Part shown: one piece after another, positions 1 to 9,144 of the stretch
How positions within the stretch are numbered: position 1 is the first letter of the stretch
Layout of the letters: each line of letters begins with the position of its first letter
Assembly: GCA_024742835.1 (NCBI GenBank)
Contig: JANSXS010000008.1
Coordinates: forward strand, 36,493 to 100,492
Reading direction: 5' to 3'
DNA: 64,000 nt
Source of the DNA: Paracoccaceae bacterium
GTDB taxonomy: Bacteria; Pseudomonadota; Alphaproteobacteria; Rhodobacterales; Rhodobacteraceae
Program-made: the position numbers and the translations under genes
The notes under the pieces: generated by a model
Databases searched by the model: none
What the model saw: only the letters and a program-made list of their open reading frames with translations
What the model was told of the DNA's origin: nothing

Positions 1-1425
1 GCCTTCGGACACGGTCACGGTGCCGTCGGGCGTGACGTTCAGCGACACGCAGGTGTCGCCGCCGAAATTGAACCAGAAGCCACAGGCCACGCCGCGCCCC
101 TGATTGGGGCCAAGCGGCGCGGACCAATGCGGATGATCCTTCGCGCGGCGCAGCGTCGCCTCCAGCCCGATGGCCGGATAGGTCGGCCCGTAAGAGGCGC
201 GCGTGCCCTCGCGCGCGGCGTTGCGCAGGCGCACCTCCAGCGGGTCGAGGCCAAAGCCCTTGGCCAGTTCGTCAATCGCGCTTTCCACGGCAAAGGCGGC
301 CATCGGCGCACCCGGCGCGCGATAGGCGGCTGCCTTGGGGCGGTTGGTGACGATGTCCCAGCCGATGGTTTTGACGTGTTCCAGATCATAGGGGGCAAAG
401 GCAGACATGGCGCCCATGTCTACCGGCGAGCCGGGATAGGCACCGCCCTGATACCGAAGTTCGGCGAAGGCGCCGGTGATGATGCCTTCCTTGGTCATGC
501 CGATGCGCATATCGACGGAACTTGATGCCGTGGGCCCGGTGGCGCGCAGCACCTCGGAGCGGGACATGACCATCTTGACCGGGCGCTGTGTCTTCTTGGC
601 CAGCATCAGGGCGACGGGCTCCAGAAACACGGTCGTCTTGCCACCGAACCCGCCACCGATTTCCGAGGCGGTCACGCGCAGCTGGCCCTGCGCCAGCCCG
701 AGGATCTCGGCGCAGGTGTTGCGCACCATGTAATGTCCTTGGGTGCAGCACCACAGGTCCGCCTGCCCGTCAGGCCCCATCTGCGCAAGACAGGCATGGG
801 GTTCGATATAGCCCTGATGTGTGGCTTCGGTTTTGTAGCTGCGTTCCAGCACGCGGTCGGCTTGGGCCAGACCGGCCTCGATATCGCCATGGCCGAATTC
901 GTAGCGCGCCATGATGTTGGGCGACGCGCCCTCTGGCACGCTCTCGTTCGCGCGTCCCTGATGCAGCACCGGCGCGCCGGGCTGAATGGCGGCGTCCACA
1001 TCGGTGACGTGATCCAGCGGCTCGTAGTCCACCTTGATCGCCTTTAGCGCCTTGCGCGCGATGTGGGTGGAGGACGCGGCGACCGCGGCGAGCGCGTGCC
1101 CGTCATAAAGCACCTTGTCGCCCGCCATGCAGTTATCAAGCACGTCCGCCGTGCCCTCATCCAGATCACGCTCTGGGAAATCGCGCCGGGTGACAACGGC
1201 GTGTACACCCTCCATCGCCTCGGCGGCGGAGGTGTCGATGCTCTTGATCCGCGCATGGGCGTGCGGGCTGCGCAGAACCAGCCCGGTCAGCATTCCGGGT
1301 GCGGAGATATCCGCGCCGAACCGCGCGCGGCCCGTGACCTTGTCGATCCCGTCGGGGCGCAGGGGGCGGGTGCCCACGACCTTGAATTGCATCACGTCTT
1401 GGGTGGTCTTGCTGTCCAGTGCCAT
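1..1425 (-). CDS. Xanthine dehydrogenase/CoxL-family molybdopterin-binding large subunit, 3' part missing
   Basis: The frame opens at an ATG at 1425 and stays open to base 1, so the first 475 residues are present and the C-terminus lies outside the window. The product is the catalytic Mo-cofactor subunit of a molybdenum hydroxylase. Family marks are an N-terminal stretch with GIDKVTGRARFGADI, an EIGGGFGGK loop and an AYRAPGAP segment, as in form II CoxL-like/aldehyde oxidase large chains. The form I CO dehydrogenase active-site loop with the CSFR cysteine was not seen. Its start overlaps the stop of the 2Fe-2S subunit by one base (TAATG), so the three subunits form one leftward operon in the order FAD, FeS, Mo. 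The substrate cannot be read from the sequence; a purine, aldehyde or N-heterocycle is likely. Confidence 0.85.
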   Translation of the reverse strand, partial: MALDSKTTQDVMQFKVVGTRPLRPDGIDKVTGRARFGADISAPGMLTGLVLRSPHAHARIKSIDTSAAEAMEGVHAVVTRRDFPERDLDEGTADVLDNCMAGDKVLYDGHALAAVAASSTHIARKALKAIKVDYEPLDHVTDVDAAIQPGAPVLHQGRANESVPEGASPNIMARYEFGHGDIEAGLAQADRVLERSYKTEATHQGYIEPHACLAQMGPDGQADLWCCTQGHYMVRNTCAEILGLAQGQLRVTASEIGGGFGGKTTVFLEPVALMLAKKTQRPVKMVMSRSEVLRATGPTASSSVDMRIGMTKEGIITGAFAELRYQGGAYPGSPVDMGAMSAFAPYDLEHVKTIGWDIVTNRPKAAAYRAPGAPMAAFAVESAIDELAKGFGLDPLEVRLRNAAREGTRASYGPTYPAIGLEATLRRAKDHPHWSAPLGPNQGRGVACGFWFNFGGDTCVSLNVTPDGTVTVSEG

Positions 1426-1904
1426 TACGATGCCTTTCGCATGTCAGCCGCCGCATCCATCACGGCGCGGATGATCTTGTCATAGCCGGTGCAGCGGCAA
1501 AGATTGCCAGCCAGCCAGTAACGGGTTTCTTCCTCTGTCGGGTCGGGGTTGCGTTCCAGCAGGGATTTGGCCGCGACAAGGATGCCCGGCGTGCAGATCC
1601 CGCATTGCAATGCGGCATGTTCAATGAATTTCTGCTGCAACGGGTGCAGGGCCTCTGCCTCTGCCATGCCCTCGATCGTGCCGACCTCGGCGCCCTCGGC
1701 CTCTGCCCCGAGCACGAGGCAGGAACAAACCAGCCGCCCGTCGAGGGTGACGGTGCAGGCCCCGCAATCGCCGGTGCCGCAGCCCTCCTTGGAGCCGGTC
1801 AGCCCAAGCTGGTCACGCAGCACATCCAGCAGGGTTTCATCCGGCTCGCACAGGTATTCGACGGGATCGCCGTTGATCTTGGTGGTGACGTGGATCTTGC
1901 TCAT
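1425..1904 (-). CDS. 2Fe-2S subunit of molybdenum hydroxylase (CoxS/XdhA type)
   Basis: 159 residues, normal length for the small iron-sulfur subunit. The plant-type ferredoxin cluster motif is present as KEGCGTGDCGACTV near residues 39-52, with the fourth cysteine shortly after (VCSC). The C-terminal all-helical domain carries the second cluster motifs QCGICTPG and NLCRCTGY. It moves electrons from the Mo centre to the FAD subunit. It lies 3 bp downstream of the FAD subunit and its stop overlaps the start of the large subunit, so the three chains are probably made together. Confidence 0.95.
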   Translation of the reverse strand: MSKIHVTTKINGDPVEYLCEPDETLLDVLRDQLGLTGSKEGCGTGDCGACTVTLDGRLVCSCLVLGAEAEGAEVGTIEGMAEAEALHPLQQKFIEHAALQCGICTPGILVAAKSLLERNPDPTEEETRYWLAGNLCRCTGYDKIIRAVMDAAADMRKAS

Positions 1905-1907
1905 GGG

Positions 1908-2765
1908 TCAGCCTCCGGCCCGTTCATGGGCGATTTTGGCGGCGCGGCGGGCAAGCACGCCGGCCACATGGGTGCGGAATTCGACGGTGCCGCGCTTGTC
2001 GGCGATGGGGCTTGCCGCCTCGGAACATGTCCGTGCCAGCGCATTCAGTGCGGGTTCGTCCAGCCTGGTCCCCTCCAGCGTGGCGGCTGCTTGCGGCACA
2101 AGGATCACGGTGGGCGCGACGGCCCCCAGCGACACACGCGCCGCCGTACAGATGCCGTCCGCGTCCAGCGTCAGAGATACGGCACAGCCCACCACGGCAA
2201 TGTCCATCTCGGTTCGGGGCGTGAAGCGCAGATAGGCATCGCCGCCGCGCGGCCCGCGTCGGGGCAGAAAGATCGAGGCGACGAACTCGCCCTGTTCAAG
2301 GCATGTCTTACCTGGTGCAAGTGGTACATCCTCAACGGGCACGTCCCGCGTGCCGTTCGGCCCGGCGATGCGCGCCACGGCACCCGCGGCGACCATCGCG
2401 GGCACGCTGTCGGCGGCGGGCGAGGCATTGCAGAGGTTGCCCGCCAGCGTGCAGCGTCCCTGGATCTGTGTCGAGCCGATGAGATTCGCGGCCTCGACCA
2501 CGCCGGGCCAGTCGGCGCACAGCCCCTCGTGTTCGTTCATGACCGCGCCGGAAACCGCCGCGCCAATACGCCAGCCGCCATCCTCGGCGGTGATCTCGCG
2601 TAGGGCATCTATGCGCTTGATGTCAAGGATGCTGTCGGGTTCCGTCATGCCCGCGCGCATCCGCACCAGCAGATCGGTGCCGCCGGCCAGAACCCGGCAT
2701 TCGCCGGGGTCTTCCGCCAGCATCTGAACGGCGTCTTCAAGGGTTGTGGGGGCTAAGTAGCGCAT
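1908..2765 (-). CDS. FAD-binding subunit of molybdenum hydroxylase (CoxM type)
   Basis: 285 residues from the ATG at 2765 (M-R-Y-L-A-P). The open frame extends further upstream, but that extension lacks family features. FAD_binding_5 features are the VLAGGTDLLVRMR loop near residue 30 and the central TLAGNLCNASPAADS stretch that holds the flavin. The C-terminal CO-dehydrogenase flavoprotein domain follows. It is the first gene of the leftward FAD-FeS-Mo operon. The LysR gene immediately upstream on the same strand could be its regulator or that of the divergent Rieske operon. Confidence 0.93.
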   Translation of the reverse strand: MRYLAPTTLEDAVQMLAEDPGECRVLAGGTDLLVRMRAGMTEPDSILDIKRIDALREITAEDGGWRIGAAVSGAVMNEHEGLCADWPGVVEAANLIGSTQIQGRCTLAGNLCNASPAADSVPAMVAAGAVARIAGPNGTRDVPVEDVPLAPGKTCLEQGEFVASIFLPRRGPRGGDAYLRFTPRTEMDIAVVGCAVSLTLDADGICTAARVSLGAVAPTVILVPQAAATLEGTRLDEPALNALARTCSEAASPIADKRGTVEFRTHVAGVLARRAAKIAHERAGG

Positions 2766-2853
2766 GACCGTGGTCCTTCGCCTGGAGGGTTGTTGCGGCA
2801 TAGCAAACACCAAACCGCGCGCGGCTTCAATCACGAACCTGACCGAAAGGGCG

Positions 2854-3741
2854 CTATGCCGCCCCGATCCCCGGTGCAAGATACGTGGCCAGTGCGCAGG
2901 CCGCGTCCGGTGCCCCGTCACGTAACAACAGGTAATAGCCGAATGGCCCCGTGACGCTGTCGGGCAGCGGCCGGATCAGGCGGCCCTTTGCCAGGTCATC
3001 ATCCAGCAGGCAGGCATAGCCAAGCGTCACCCCCAGCCCGCGCCGCGCGGCATCAAGCAGGGCGGTGTAGCTGTTTGTGCGCAGCCGGATCGGTGCACGC
3101 CCGGCATCCACCCCGGCCTCGGTCAGCCAGATTGCCCAGTTCATCCAGTCCCAGTGGATGTAATCAAGGTCGATCAATTCGCAGCGCAGCAGGTCTTGCG
3201 CGTTTTTGATACGGTGCTGGTCGCGATAGGCGGGGGTGCAGACGGGAAACACTTCGTCATCAAAGAGCCGGACGGCGCGAAAGCCGGGCCATTGCCCGCC
3301 GCCATGCAGCAAAACCACGTCGGCTGACAAAAGCTCTGCCGCGTCGTCGGTCACGGCCAGGTCCACGGTGATGGGCGGGCCGTCGGACAGATGCGGGTCC
3401 AGCCGCGCGGGAAGCCAGAAATGAGCCATGGACACATCGGCGGCCAGCCGCACGCGTGGCCGGTCTTCCCCCTGCCTCAGACTATGGGTTGCGGCGCTCA
3501 GATGTTGCAGGGCGGCGCGCACGCCGTTGAGCAGTTCGCGCCCCTCGGGCGTCAGCTGGATCTTGCGGTGCCGCCGCTCGAAAAGCGCCACGCCCATCAG
3601 GTCTTCCAGCTTTCGCACCCGCTGGCTGATCGCGGATTGGGTGACGGAAAGCTCCTCTGCGGCGCGGGTGAAGCTGCCATGCCGTGCGGATGCCTCGAAC
3701 GGTTGCAGCAGGTCAAGCGGGGGCAGGCTCAGTTTCTGCAT
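2854..3741 (-). CDS. LysR-family transcriptional regulator (GcvA-like)
   Basis: 295 residues from the ATG at 3741, which has an AAGGAA ribosome site; an in-frame TTG lies two codons upstream. The winged HTH spans about residues 15-65, with the typical RHGSFTRAAEELSVTQSAIS recognition region and FERRHRKIQLTPEG wing. The effector domain follows with GcvA-like spacing (RLGVTLGY-type hinge near residue 235). It is divergent from the Rieske/GcvT genes across about 93 bp, the usual layout for a LysR regulator and its target. A role in controlling those genes is inference; the same-strand molybdenum hydroxylase operon is the other candidate. Confidence 0.93.
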   Translation of the reverse strand: MQKLSLPPLDLLQPFEASARHGSFTRAAEELSVTQSAISQRVRKLEDLMGVALFERRHRKIQLTPEGRELLNGVRAALQHLSAATHSLRQGEDRPRVRLAADVSMAHFWLPARLDPHLSDGPPITVDLAVTDDAAELLSADVVLLHGGGQWPGFRAVRLFDDEVFPVCTPAYRDQHRIKNAQDLLRCELIDLDYIHWDWMNWAIWLTEAGVDAGRAPIRLRTNSYTALLDAARRGLGVTLGYACLLDDDLAKGRLIRPLPDSVTGPFGYYLLLRDGAPDAACALATYLAPGIGAA

Positions 3742-3834
3742 TAGCAAAAGTTCCTTTAATACCCCAGAAAACAGCGTTTGTCATAAATCAAGGTAATGGT
3801 GTCTTCTGTCAAGAACCAGCCAGGGAGTGCCGCC
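3742..3834. promoter_or_regulatory. Divergent promoter region, lysR / Rieske oxygenase
   Basis: This is an AT-richer 93-bp gap between the divergent LysR gene and the Rieske oxygenase gene. It should hold both promoters and the LysR operator. It contains short A/T runs, but I could not fix one T-N11-A operator or a clear -35/-10 pair. The ribosome site GGGAG precedes the Rieske ATG at 3835. Confidence 0.45.
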
Positions 3835-4989
3835 ATGACCAAGCCGATTCTGAACCTCATGCCGGGGGATGCCCCGTTCCGGGCCGATCCGTCAGACTCC
3901 TACACCTTGCCCGCGCGCTTTTACCATGATCCCGAGATCTGGACGTTGGAGAAGGACGCGATCTTCTACCGTAGCTGGAATTATGCCGGGCATGTGAGCC
4001 AGGTGGCCGAGCCGGGCTGTTTCCTGACGGTGCGCATCCATGAGCAGAACATCTTTGTCGCGCGCACCCGGCAGGGCGATCTCAAGGCATTCTATAACGT
4101 GTGTCCGCATCGCGGGCATGAACTGGTCAGCGGGACGGGCCGCAAGAATGTCATCACCTGCCCCTATCACGCCTGGGCCTTCGATTTCGACGGCACGCTG
4201 AAATCGGCGCGCAACACGCAGACGGTGAAGGATTTCAACAAGGACGACTTTTCACTCAAGGAAGTGCGGGTCGAGGTGTTCTGCGGTCTGGTGCTGGTCA
4301 ACCTTGACGCGGATGCCACACCCTTTGCCGAGCAGATGGGCAACCTTGAGCAGGAAATCCGCCATTACGTGCCGTCTGTCGATGACCTGCAATATGCGCA
4401 GCGCGACACCTACGAGGTGCAGTCGAACTGGAAGGTGCTCGTCGACAATTTCCTCGAATGCTATCACTGCCATCCGGCGCACAAGGACTTCGTGGATCTG
4501 GTGGATATGGACACCTATCGCACGGTCACCTGCGGGCTGTATTCCAGCCAATGCGCGGGCAACCCTAAATCGCTGTCGAACCGCGCCTATTCCTTCACCC
4601 CGGGCGATGTCGATTTCGGCTATGCAGGCTGGTATATCTGGCCCAACTTCACCATCTGGGCCTATCCCGGAGAGGCGAACCTGTCCGTGCTGCAAATGAA
4701 CCCGACCGCGCCCGAGAAATGCGTGGAGTTTCAGGACTGGTTCGTGAAAGACGGTGTCGTCACCGATCAGTTGCGCGACGCGATCAATTACCAGATCGAC
4801 GTGTTGCAGCCAGAGGATATCGGGCTGTGTGAAAGCGTGCAGAAGGGGCTGAAATCTTCTGGCTACAACCAGGGCCGTTTCGTTGTGGACGAAGGCAAGA
4901 CCGAGCTGAGCGAGCACGCGGTGCACCATTTCCAGAAACTTGTCGCGGATGCGCTGGGCGCGGATCTTGAAGGGGAGACGGGCGAATGA
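3835..4989 (+). CDS. Rieske non-heme iron oxygenase alpha subunit (N-demethylase type)
   Basis: 384 residues from ATG 3835, chosen for its GGGAG ribosome site; an earlier in-frame start at 3796 lacks one. The Rieske 2Fe-2S ligands are C90-x-H92 and C109-x2-H112 (CPHRGH ... CPYHAW). The mononuclear iron site is the NFLECYHCHPAH stretch. The sequence looks like the choline/glycine-betaine/stachydrine/carnitine oxygenase branch more than the aromatic branch, so it probably oxidises an N-methyl group. Its stop overlaps the start of a GcvT-like methyl/one-carbon transferase (ATGA), which fits demethylation with capture of the one-carbon unit on tetrahydrofolate. No ferredoxin reductase partner is in the window. 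The substrate is not known. Confidence 0.88.
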   Translation: MTKPILNLMPGDAPFRADPSDSYTLPARFYHDPEIWTLEKDAIFYRSWNYAGHVSQVAEPGCFLTVRIHEQNIFVARTRQGDLKAFYNVCPHRGHELVSGTGRKNVITCPYHAWAFDFDGTLKSARNTQTVKDFNKDDFSLKEVRVEVFCGLVLVNLDADATPFAEQMGNLEQEIRHYVPSVDDLQYAQRDTYEVQSNWKVLVDNFLECYHCHPAHKDFVDLVDMDTYRTVTCGLYSSQCAGNPKSLSNRAYSFTPGDVDFGYAGWYIWPNFTIWAYPGEANLSVLQMNPTAPEKCVEFQDWFVKDGVVTDQLRDAINYQIDVLQPEDIGLCESVQKGLKSSGYNQGRFVVDEGKTELSEHAVHHFQKLVADALGADLEGETGE

Positions 4990-6179
4990 TGATGAATTCC
5001 AGCGACGGGAAGACCCGCGACCTTGTCACCACGCGCCCCGGCGCGGGCTGGGATTTCAACCTTCGACGGCATGTCTATCACGAGGTGGAGGCAAGGCACG
5101 GCCCGCATTACTGCGTCTACAACCGCCGACTGATGTGCGTTTACATGGATGATCTGGATACCGACGAGGGCTACTGGCTGCTGCGGACCAAGGCGGCGTG
5201 CCTGCACACCGGCGAATATCCGATCGAGTTTGTCGGCCCGGATGCGGAAAAGCTGATGAACCTGCTGTTTGTGAACAACATATCAAAGGTGAAGGTGGGC
5301 CGCTGCGGATACGGCATCGCGTGTTTTGACGATGGCGGCCTGATCGTGGATGGCGTGTTCGTGCGGTTGGCCCAGGACCGGTTCTGGTATGCACAGGCGG
5401 ATGGCGATTTCGTCAACTGGGCAAAGGCCCATGCCAAGGGGATGGATGTGCGTATTCTGGACCCGGAGGTGAATGTCAGCCAAATTCAGGGCCCGCTGTC
5501 GATGGAGGTTCTGGCCGCCGCCGCCCGCGACGGCATCCCCGAGCCGTTTGGCTATTTTGGCAGTGCCTGGGTCGATTTCGGCGGGCAGAAGGTGCTGATT
5601 TCGCGCACCGGGTATACCAATGAACTGGGCTGGGAATTCTATACCGAGCCGCATCACGACGCGGGCGCGCTTTGGGCGCATCTGGACCAGGCGGGCGCGC
5701 CGCAGGGGCTGCGCATGTTCGGGCTGGACTCAATGAATATCCGCCGGATCGAGGCGGGGATCCTCAACGCCGGGTCTGATTTCGACGAGACGACGACGCC
5801 CTATGATGTGGGGTTGGGGCAGTTTGTCGATCTGACCAAGGACGATTTTATCGGCAAGGCTGCGCTGGAGGCCGCCCCGAAAGAGCGCCGCCTGCACGGG
5901 ATCATCTGCCACGGGGCGGAACCGCGTGTGAATGGCCGCGTGGTCTGGCGCGATGCGCCCGCGGGGCGTATCACCGCCGGGGCGACCTCTCCCTATCTTG
6001 GGCACGGGATCGGCATGGCCTTGATGGACAGCGCCGAGGCCGGGCCGGGCACGGAGGTGATGATCGAGGCCAATGACGGGCAGATGTATCCGGCAACGCT
6101 TGCCGAGATGCCGCTTTACGACAAGGCTTGCGAGATTCCGCGCGGCAAGCTGGTAGACATACCCGCCCGCTCGGCCTAA
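4986..6179 (+). CDS. GcvT/aminomethyltransferase-family tetrahydrofolate-dependent protein
   Basis: 397 residues, starting at the first of three tandem ATG codons that overlap the Rieske stop. Both halves of the glycine-cleavage T-protein fold are seen: the N-terminal folate-binding domain, with SRTGYTNELGWEFY and the MFGLDSMNIRRIEAG segment, and the C-terminal barrel with RVNGRVV and ITAGATSPYLGHGIGMAL. Stand-alone members such as DmdA and dimethylglycine or TMAO demethylases move a methyl or formaldehyde-level carbon to tetrahydrofolate. Coupling with the Rieske oxygenase suggests that it takes the carbon released there; this is inference. Confidence 0.9.
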   Translation: MMMNSSDGKTRDLVTTRPGAGWDFNLRRHVYHEVEARHGPHYCVYNRRLMCVYMDDLDTDEGYWLLRTKAACLHTGEYPIEFVGPDAEKLMNLLFVNNISKVKVGRCGYGIACFDDGGLIVDGVFVRLAQDRFWYAQADGDFVNWAKAHAKGMDVRILDPEVNVSQIQGPLSMEVLAAAARDGIPEPFGYFGSAWVDFGGQKVLISRTGYTNELGWEFYTEPHHDAGALWAHLDQAGAPQGLRMFGLDSMNIRRIEAGILNAGSDFDETTTPYDVGLGQFVDLTKDDFIGKAALEAAPKERRLHGIICHGAEPRVNGRVVWRDAPAGRITAGATSPYLGHGIGMALMDSAEAGPGTEVMIEANDGQMYPATLAEMPLYDKACEIPRGKLVDIPARSA

Positions 6180-6206
6180 GGCGCGACAGATGGCGAAGGA
6201 CGGCAG

Positions 6207-7115
6207 ATGGTATTCGCAGAACAAGAGAACGACCGTAACGCGGTGCTGGCCGGGCTGTTCGCCGGGCTGTGCTTCGGGATCTTCTGGTTGCCTTTGCGCA
6301 TTGTCGAGGACGCGGGCATCGCCGCGCCCTGGGCACAGGCGCTTTTCCTGGGTGTACCCGCGCTGATCTGCTTGCCGCTGGCATGGCGTCAGCGGCTGGA
6401 ATTCCTGCGCGGGCGTGGTGGGCTTTTGGGCGGCATCCTGACGGGTGTCGCCTTCGCGCTTTACGCGGCCTCGCTGCTTTATACCGATGTGGTGCGCGCG
6501 GTGCTGCTGTTTTACCTGCTGCCGATCTGGGGGTTCTTGCTGGGCTGGGTCATTCTGGGCGACCGGATCACCGCGCCGCGCTGGCTGGCCATCGGGCTGG
6601 GAATCCTTGGCATGGCGATCATTTTTGCCGACGAGACGGGCATTCCGCTGCCGCAAAACATGGGCGACTGGTTCGGGCTGGCCTCGGGGCTCTTCTTTGC
6701 GCTGGGCTGCACGCTGATCCTGACGGACAAGCGGGTGGGCGCGGTCACGCATACGGTGAATTTCTTTGTCGTGGGGGCGATCCTGTCCGTGGCGGTGGCA
6801 TGGATCATGACGACGCGCGGCCAGATAGGCCTGCCCGCCGCCGCCGATTTGAACGCGACCCTGATCTGGCTGGTGCCGGTATCGCTTTTGTTCATCCTGC
6901 CGGCGGGCTTTGCCACGATCTATGCGCCCGCGCGGCTCAATCCGGGGGTGGTGGGCTTGCTCTTCATGATCGAGATCGCCGTCGCCGTGGTGTCTGCGGC
7001 GCTTTTGGCCGACGAGGTGATCGGCCTGCGCGAGGTGATCGGCCTGCCGCTTATCCTGTGCGCTGGTCTGGTAGAGCCGCTGTTGATCCTGCGCCGGTCA
7101 AGGCTGGCTGTCTGA
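6207..7115 (+). CDS. EamA/DMT-superfamily membrane transporter
   Basis: 302 residues with about ten hydrophobic segments arranged as two EamA repeats, the usual drug/metabolite transporter layout. It starts 27 bp after the GcvT-like gene on the same strand, so it is probably the third gene of that operon and may move its substrate or product. A second EamA protein lies at 45927-46817 but is not close in sequence by eye. Substrate unknown. Confidence 0.88.
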   Translation: MVFAEQENDRNAVLAGLFAGLCFGIFWLPLRIVEDAGIAAPWAQALFLGVPALICLPLAWRQRLEFLRGRGGLLGGILTGVAFALYAASLLYTDVVRAVLLFYLLPIWGFLLGWVILGDRITAPRWLAIGLGILGMAIIFADETGIPLPQNMGDWFGLASGLFFALGCTLILTDKRVGAVTHTVNFFVVGAILSVAVAWIMTTRGQIGLPAAADLNATLIWLVPVSLLFILPAGFATIYAPARLNPGVVGLLFMIEIAVAVVSAALLADEVIGLREVIGLPLILCAGLVEPLLILRRSRLAV

Positions 7116-7167
7116 CGCCCGAAAGGGGTCTGCGCACAACCTTGATCACAGATTGTTCCGAACCGCA

Positions 7168-7956
7168 TTACCCATCGTCGCCATCCGCCGCCATCGCCCC
7201 GGCCACCCACGCATCCGGATCACCCAGCCTGCGCCCGCCAGCGGCGTATTCATCCAGGATCGTCAGCATCCTGTCGCGCCCGAAAGACGCAAAATGCCCG
7301 GCATGGACCGTGTTCACCGGCAGCTCGCGCAGCCGCGCATGAGAGGCGGCCAGCACCTGGGCGTCGGAATGGTACAGATCGTCGATCAGCGCCCCGTCAT
7401 ATACAACGTCACCGCTGAAAAAGAGCCCGGTTGCAGCCTCGAACAGCGCGATGGAGCCGGGCGAATGGCCGGGCAGGTGCAGCACGCGAAACACTCGGTC
7501 GCCAAGGTCGATGATGTCGCCGTCGTCCAGATGCCCGGTCAGCGCGGCGGGTTTGACGTGGTATTGCCGGTGATCGAACCCGGCAAAGGGCAGCGCGGTA
7601 AATGTCTCGGCGATCAGGAACCCCGAATCCGCCACCGTGTTTGCATCGGTGGGCGCGGCGATGATCCCGGCCTCGTGGGCATGGCCGCAGCGATGGGAAA
7701 ACTGGTGCAGCCCGCCTGCATGATCGAAATGCGAATGCGTCATGATGGCGGTCACCGGTCGGTCTGCCAGTGTCGCCACGGCCTCTGTAAGGGGGCGCAG
7801 GCCAAGCCCGGTGTCGATGATCAGGTCCCGGTCGCGCCCGCGCAGATGCCAGATGTTACAGCGCAACCAATGCGCGACGTGGCGTTCGTGGATGCGCGTC
7901 ACGCCGTCGCCAAGCGGCTGCGCGCTGTACCAGTTTTTCGCGATCCGCGGCGTCAT
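7168..7956 (-). CDS. Metallo-beta-lactamase-fold hydrolase
   Basis: 262 residues from the ATG at 7956 (M-T-P-R-I-A-K); the open frame continues upstream without family sequence. The zinc motif HSHFDHAGG lies near residue 74. Later metal ligands are HLPGHSPGS, FSGDVVYDG and a C-terminal HAGHFASFG. This set fits the glyoxalase II/MBL hydrolase group. It is convergent with the EamA transporter gene. The substrate cannot be inferred. Confidence 0.9.
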   Translation of the reverse strand: MTPRIAKNWYSAQPLGDGVTRIHERHVAHWLRCNIWHLRGRDRDLIIDTGLGLRPLTEAVATLADRPVTAIMTHSHFDHAGGLHQFSHRCGHAHEAGIIAAPTDANTVADSGFLIAETFTALPFAGFDHRQYHVKPAALTGHLDDGDIIDLGDRVFRVLHLPGHSPGSIALFEAATGLFFSGDVVYDGALIDDLYHSDAQVLAASHARLRELPVNTVHAGHFASFGRDRMLTILDEYAAGGRRLGDPDAWVAGAMAADGDDG

Positions 7957-8125
7957 CTTTGCGCACCCTCCGTCCTTTGTGATCTGCCCGGACTGTAGAC
8001 GCGATGCCCCCCGTTGACGAGGCCCGCCCGCCACCTTGGGGCCGCAAGGGTTGAATACCGAAGGTCAGGTGGTAAGATCGGTGGGACACCACATAATAAA
8101 AAAAACCAACCGGGAGCCTCCTAGA

Positions 8126-9070
8126 ATGAAGAAACGATTTTGTATTGCCGCCGGCACCGCCCTGACCATGTCCTGCGCGCTTGTCGCCAATGCCGACAGT
8201 AACGACCCGATCAAGATCCCGATCAATGAATGGACGGGACAGCATATTTCGGCCCATATCACCGGAACATTGTTCCAGAAGGCCGGGTACGAGGTGGAAT
8301 ACGTAACCGCTGGCGCGGTGCCGCAATTCATCGCGCTGGCCAATGGCGAATTGCACGTACAGCCCGAGGTCTGGACCAACAATGTGGGCGAGATCTATCC
8401 CAAGGCGGTTGAATCCGGCGACATTCTCGTGCTGGGCCAGCTTGGCCTTCAGCCGCAGGAGGGCTGGATCTATCCGCCCTATATGGAAGAGATGTGTCCG
8501 GGCCTGCCCGCCTATGAGGCGCTTTACGACTGTGCGCAGTCCTTTGCCGCCGCCGATACCTTTCCCAAGGGGCGACTGATCACCTATCCGGCTGATTGGG
8601 GCACGCGGTCCAGGGACGTGGTGGCACAGATCGACATTCCGTTCGAGCCGGTCGCGGGCGGCTCCGAAGGGGCGATGATCGCCGAACTGAAATCAGCGGT
8701 GGCCACCGGGGATCCGATGATCATGATGTTCTGGCAGCCGCATTGGCTCTTTGCCGAGCAAGAGTTCAACTGGGTCAGCTGGGACCCGGCAGATGGTGAA
8801 TGCGTCGAGGAAGAAGGCCAGAGCCGCGGCAATGCCTGCGGGTTCCAGCAAGCCTCGATCGACAAGATCGCGAATATCAGCTTCAAGGAAAACTACCCCG
8901 CGGCCTTCGCGCTTTACGAGCAGATCGTGATCGACAACGACATGCAGAACGCGCTGATGCTGGAGATCGACCAGAAGGGCCGCGACCTTGAAGAGGTGAT
9001 CGCCGAGTGGATCGACGCCAACGAAGCCACATGGGGCCCGTGGGTCGAGGCCGGCATGGCAGCCAAGTAA
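8126..9070 (+). CDS. ABC transporter substrate-binding protein, glycine betaine/proline (ProX/OpuAC) type
   Basis: 314 residues from ATG 8126 with a GGGAG ribosome site. A Sec signal peptide is clear (KKRF, hydrophobic core, cut near ANA-DS at about residue 23), so the protein is periplasmic. The OpuAC fold is shown by the opening INEWTGQHISAHITGTLF and the aromatic-rich binding segments (MFWQPHWLFAEQEF, WGTRSRD). It probably binds a quaternary amine such as betaine, choline or proline betaine, or DMSP. It is followed by a hairpin, then the ATPase and permease genes. Confidence 0.92.
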   Translation: MKKRFCIAAGTALTMSCALVANADSNDPIKIPINEWTGQHISAHITGTLFQKAGYEVEYVTAGAVPQFIALANGELHVQPEVWTNNVGEIYPKAVESGDILVLGQLGLQPQEGWIYPPYMEEMCPGLPAYEALYDCAQSFAAADTFPKGRLITYPADWGTRSRDVVAQIDIPFEPVAGGSEGAMIAELKSAVATGDPMIMMFWQPHWLFAEQEFNWVSWDPADGECVEEEGQSRGNACGFQQASIDKIANISFKENYPAAFALYEQIVIDNDMQNALMLEIDQKGRDLEEVIAEWIDANEATWGPWVEAGMAAK

Positions 9071-9092
9071 CACGTTCCTTTCATAGTATGCT

Positions 9093-9115
9093 CCATGGCG
9101 GTGCCGCCGCCATGG
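9093..9115 (+). terminator. Intercistronic hairpin after the binding-protein gene
   Basis: A 9-bp perfect inverted repeat, CCATGGCGG and CCGCCATGG, with a 5-base loop lies 22 bp after the binding-protein stop and before the ATPase start. No T-run follows, so it is more likely a 3' stabiliser or attenuator that makes the binding protein more abundant than the membrane parts. That is a common design in ABC import operons. Confidence 0.6.
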
Positions 9116-9144
9116 ACGTGGCCCATTCCTGAAAGATACATGAC

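Noticed and set aside
1419..2603. 394-codon plus-strand frame across the molybdenum hydroxylase genes
   Set aside because: Antisense to three genes with clear family motifs.
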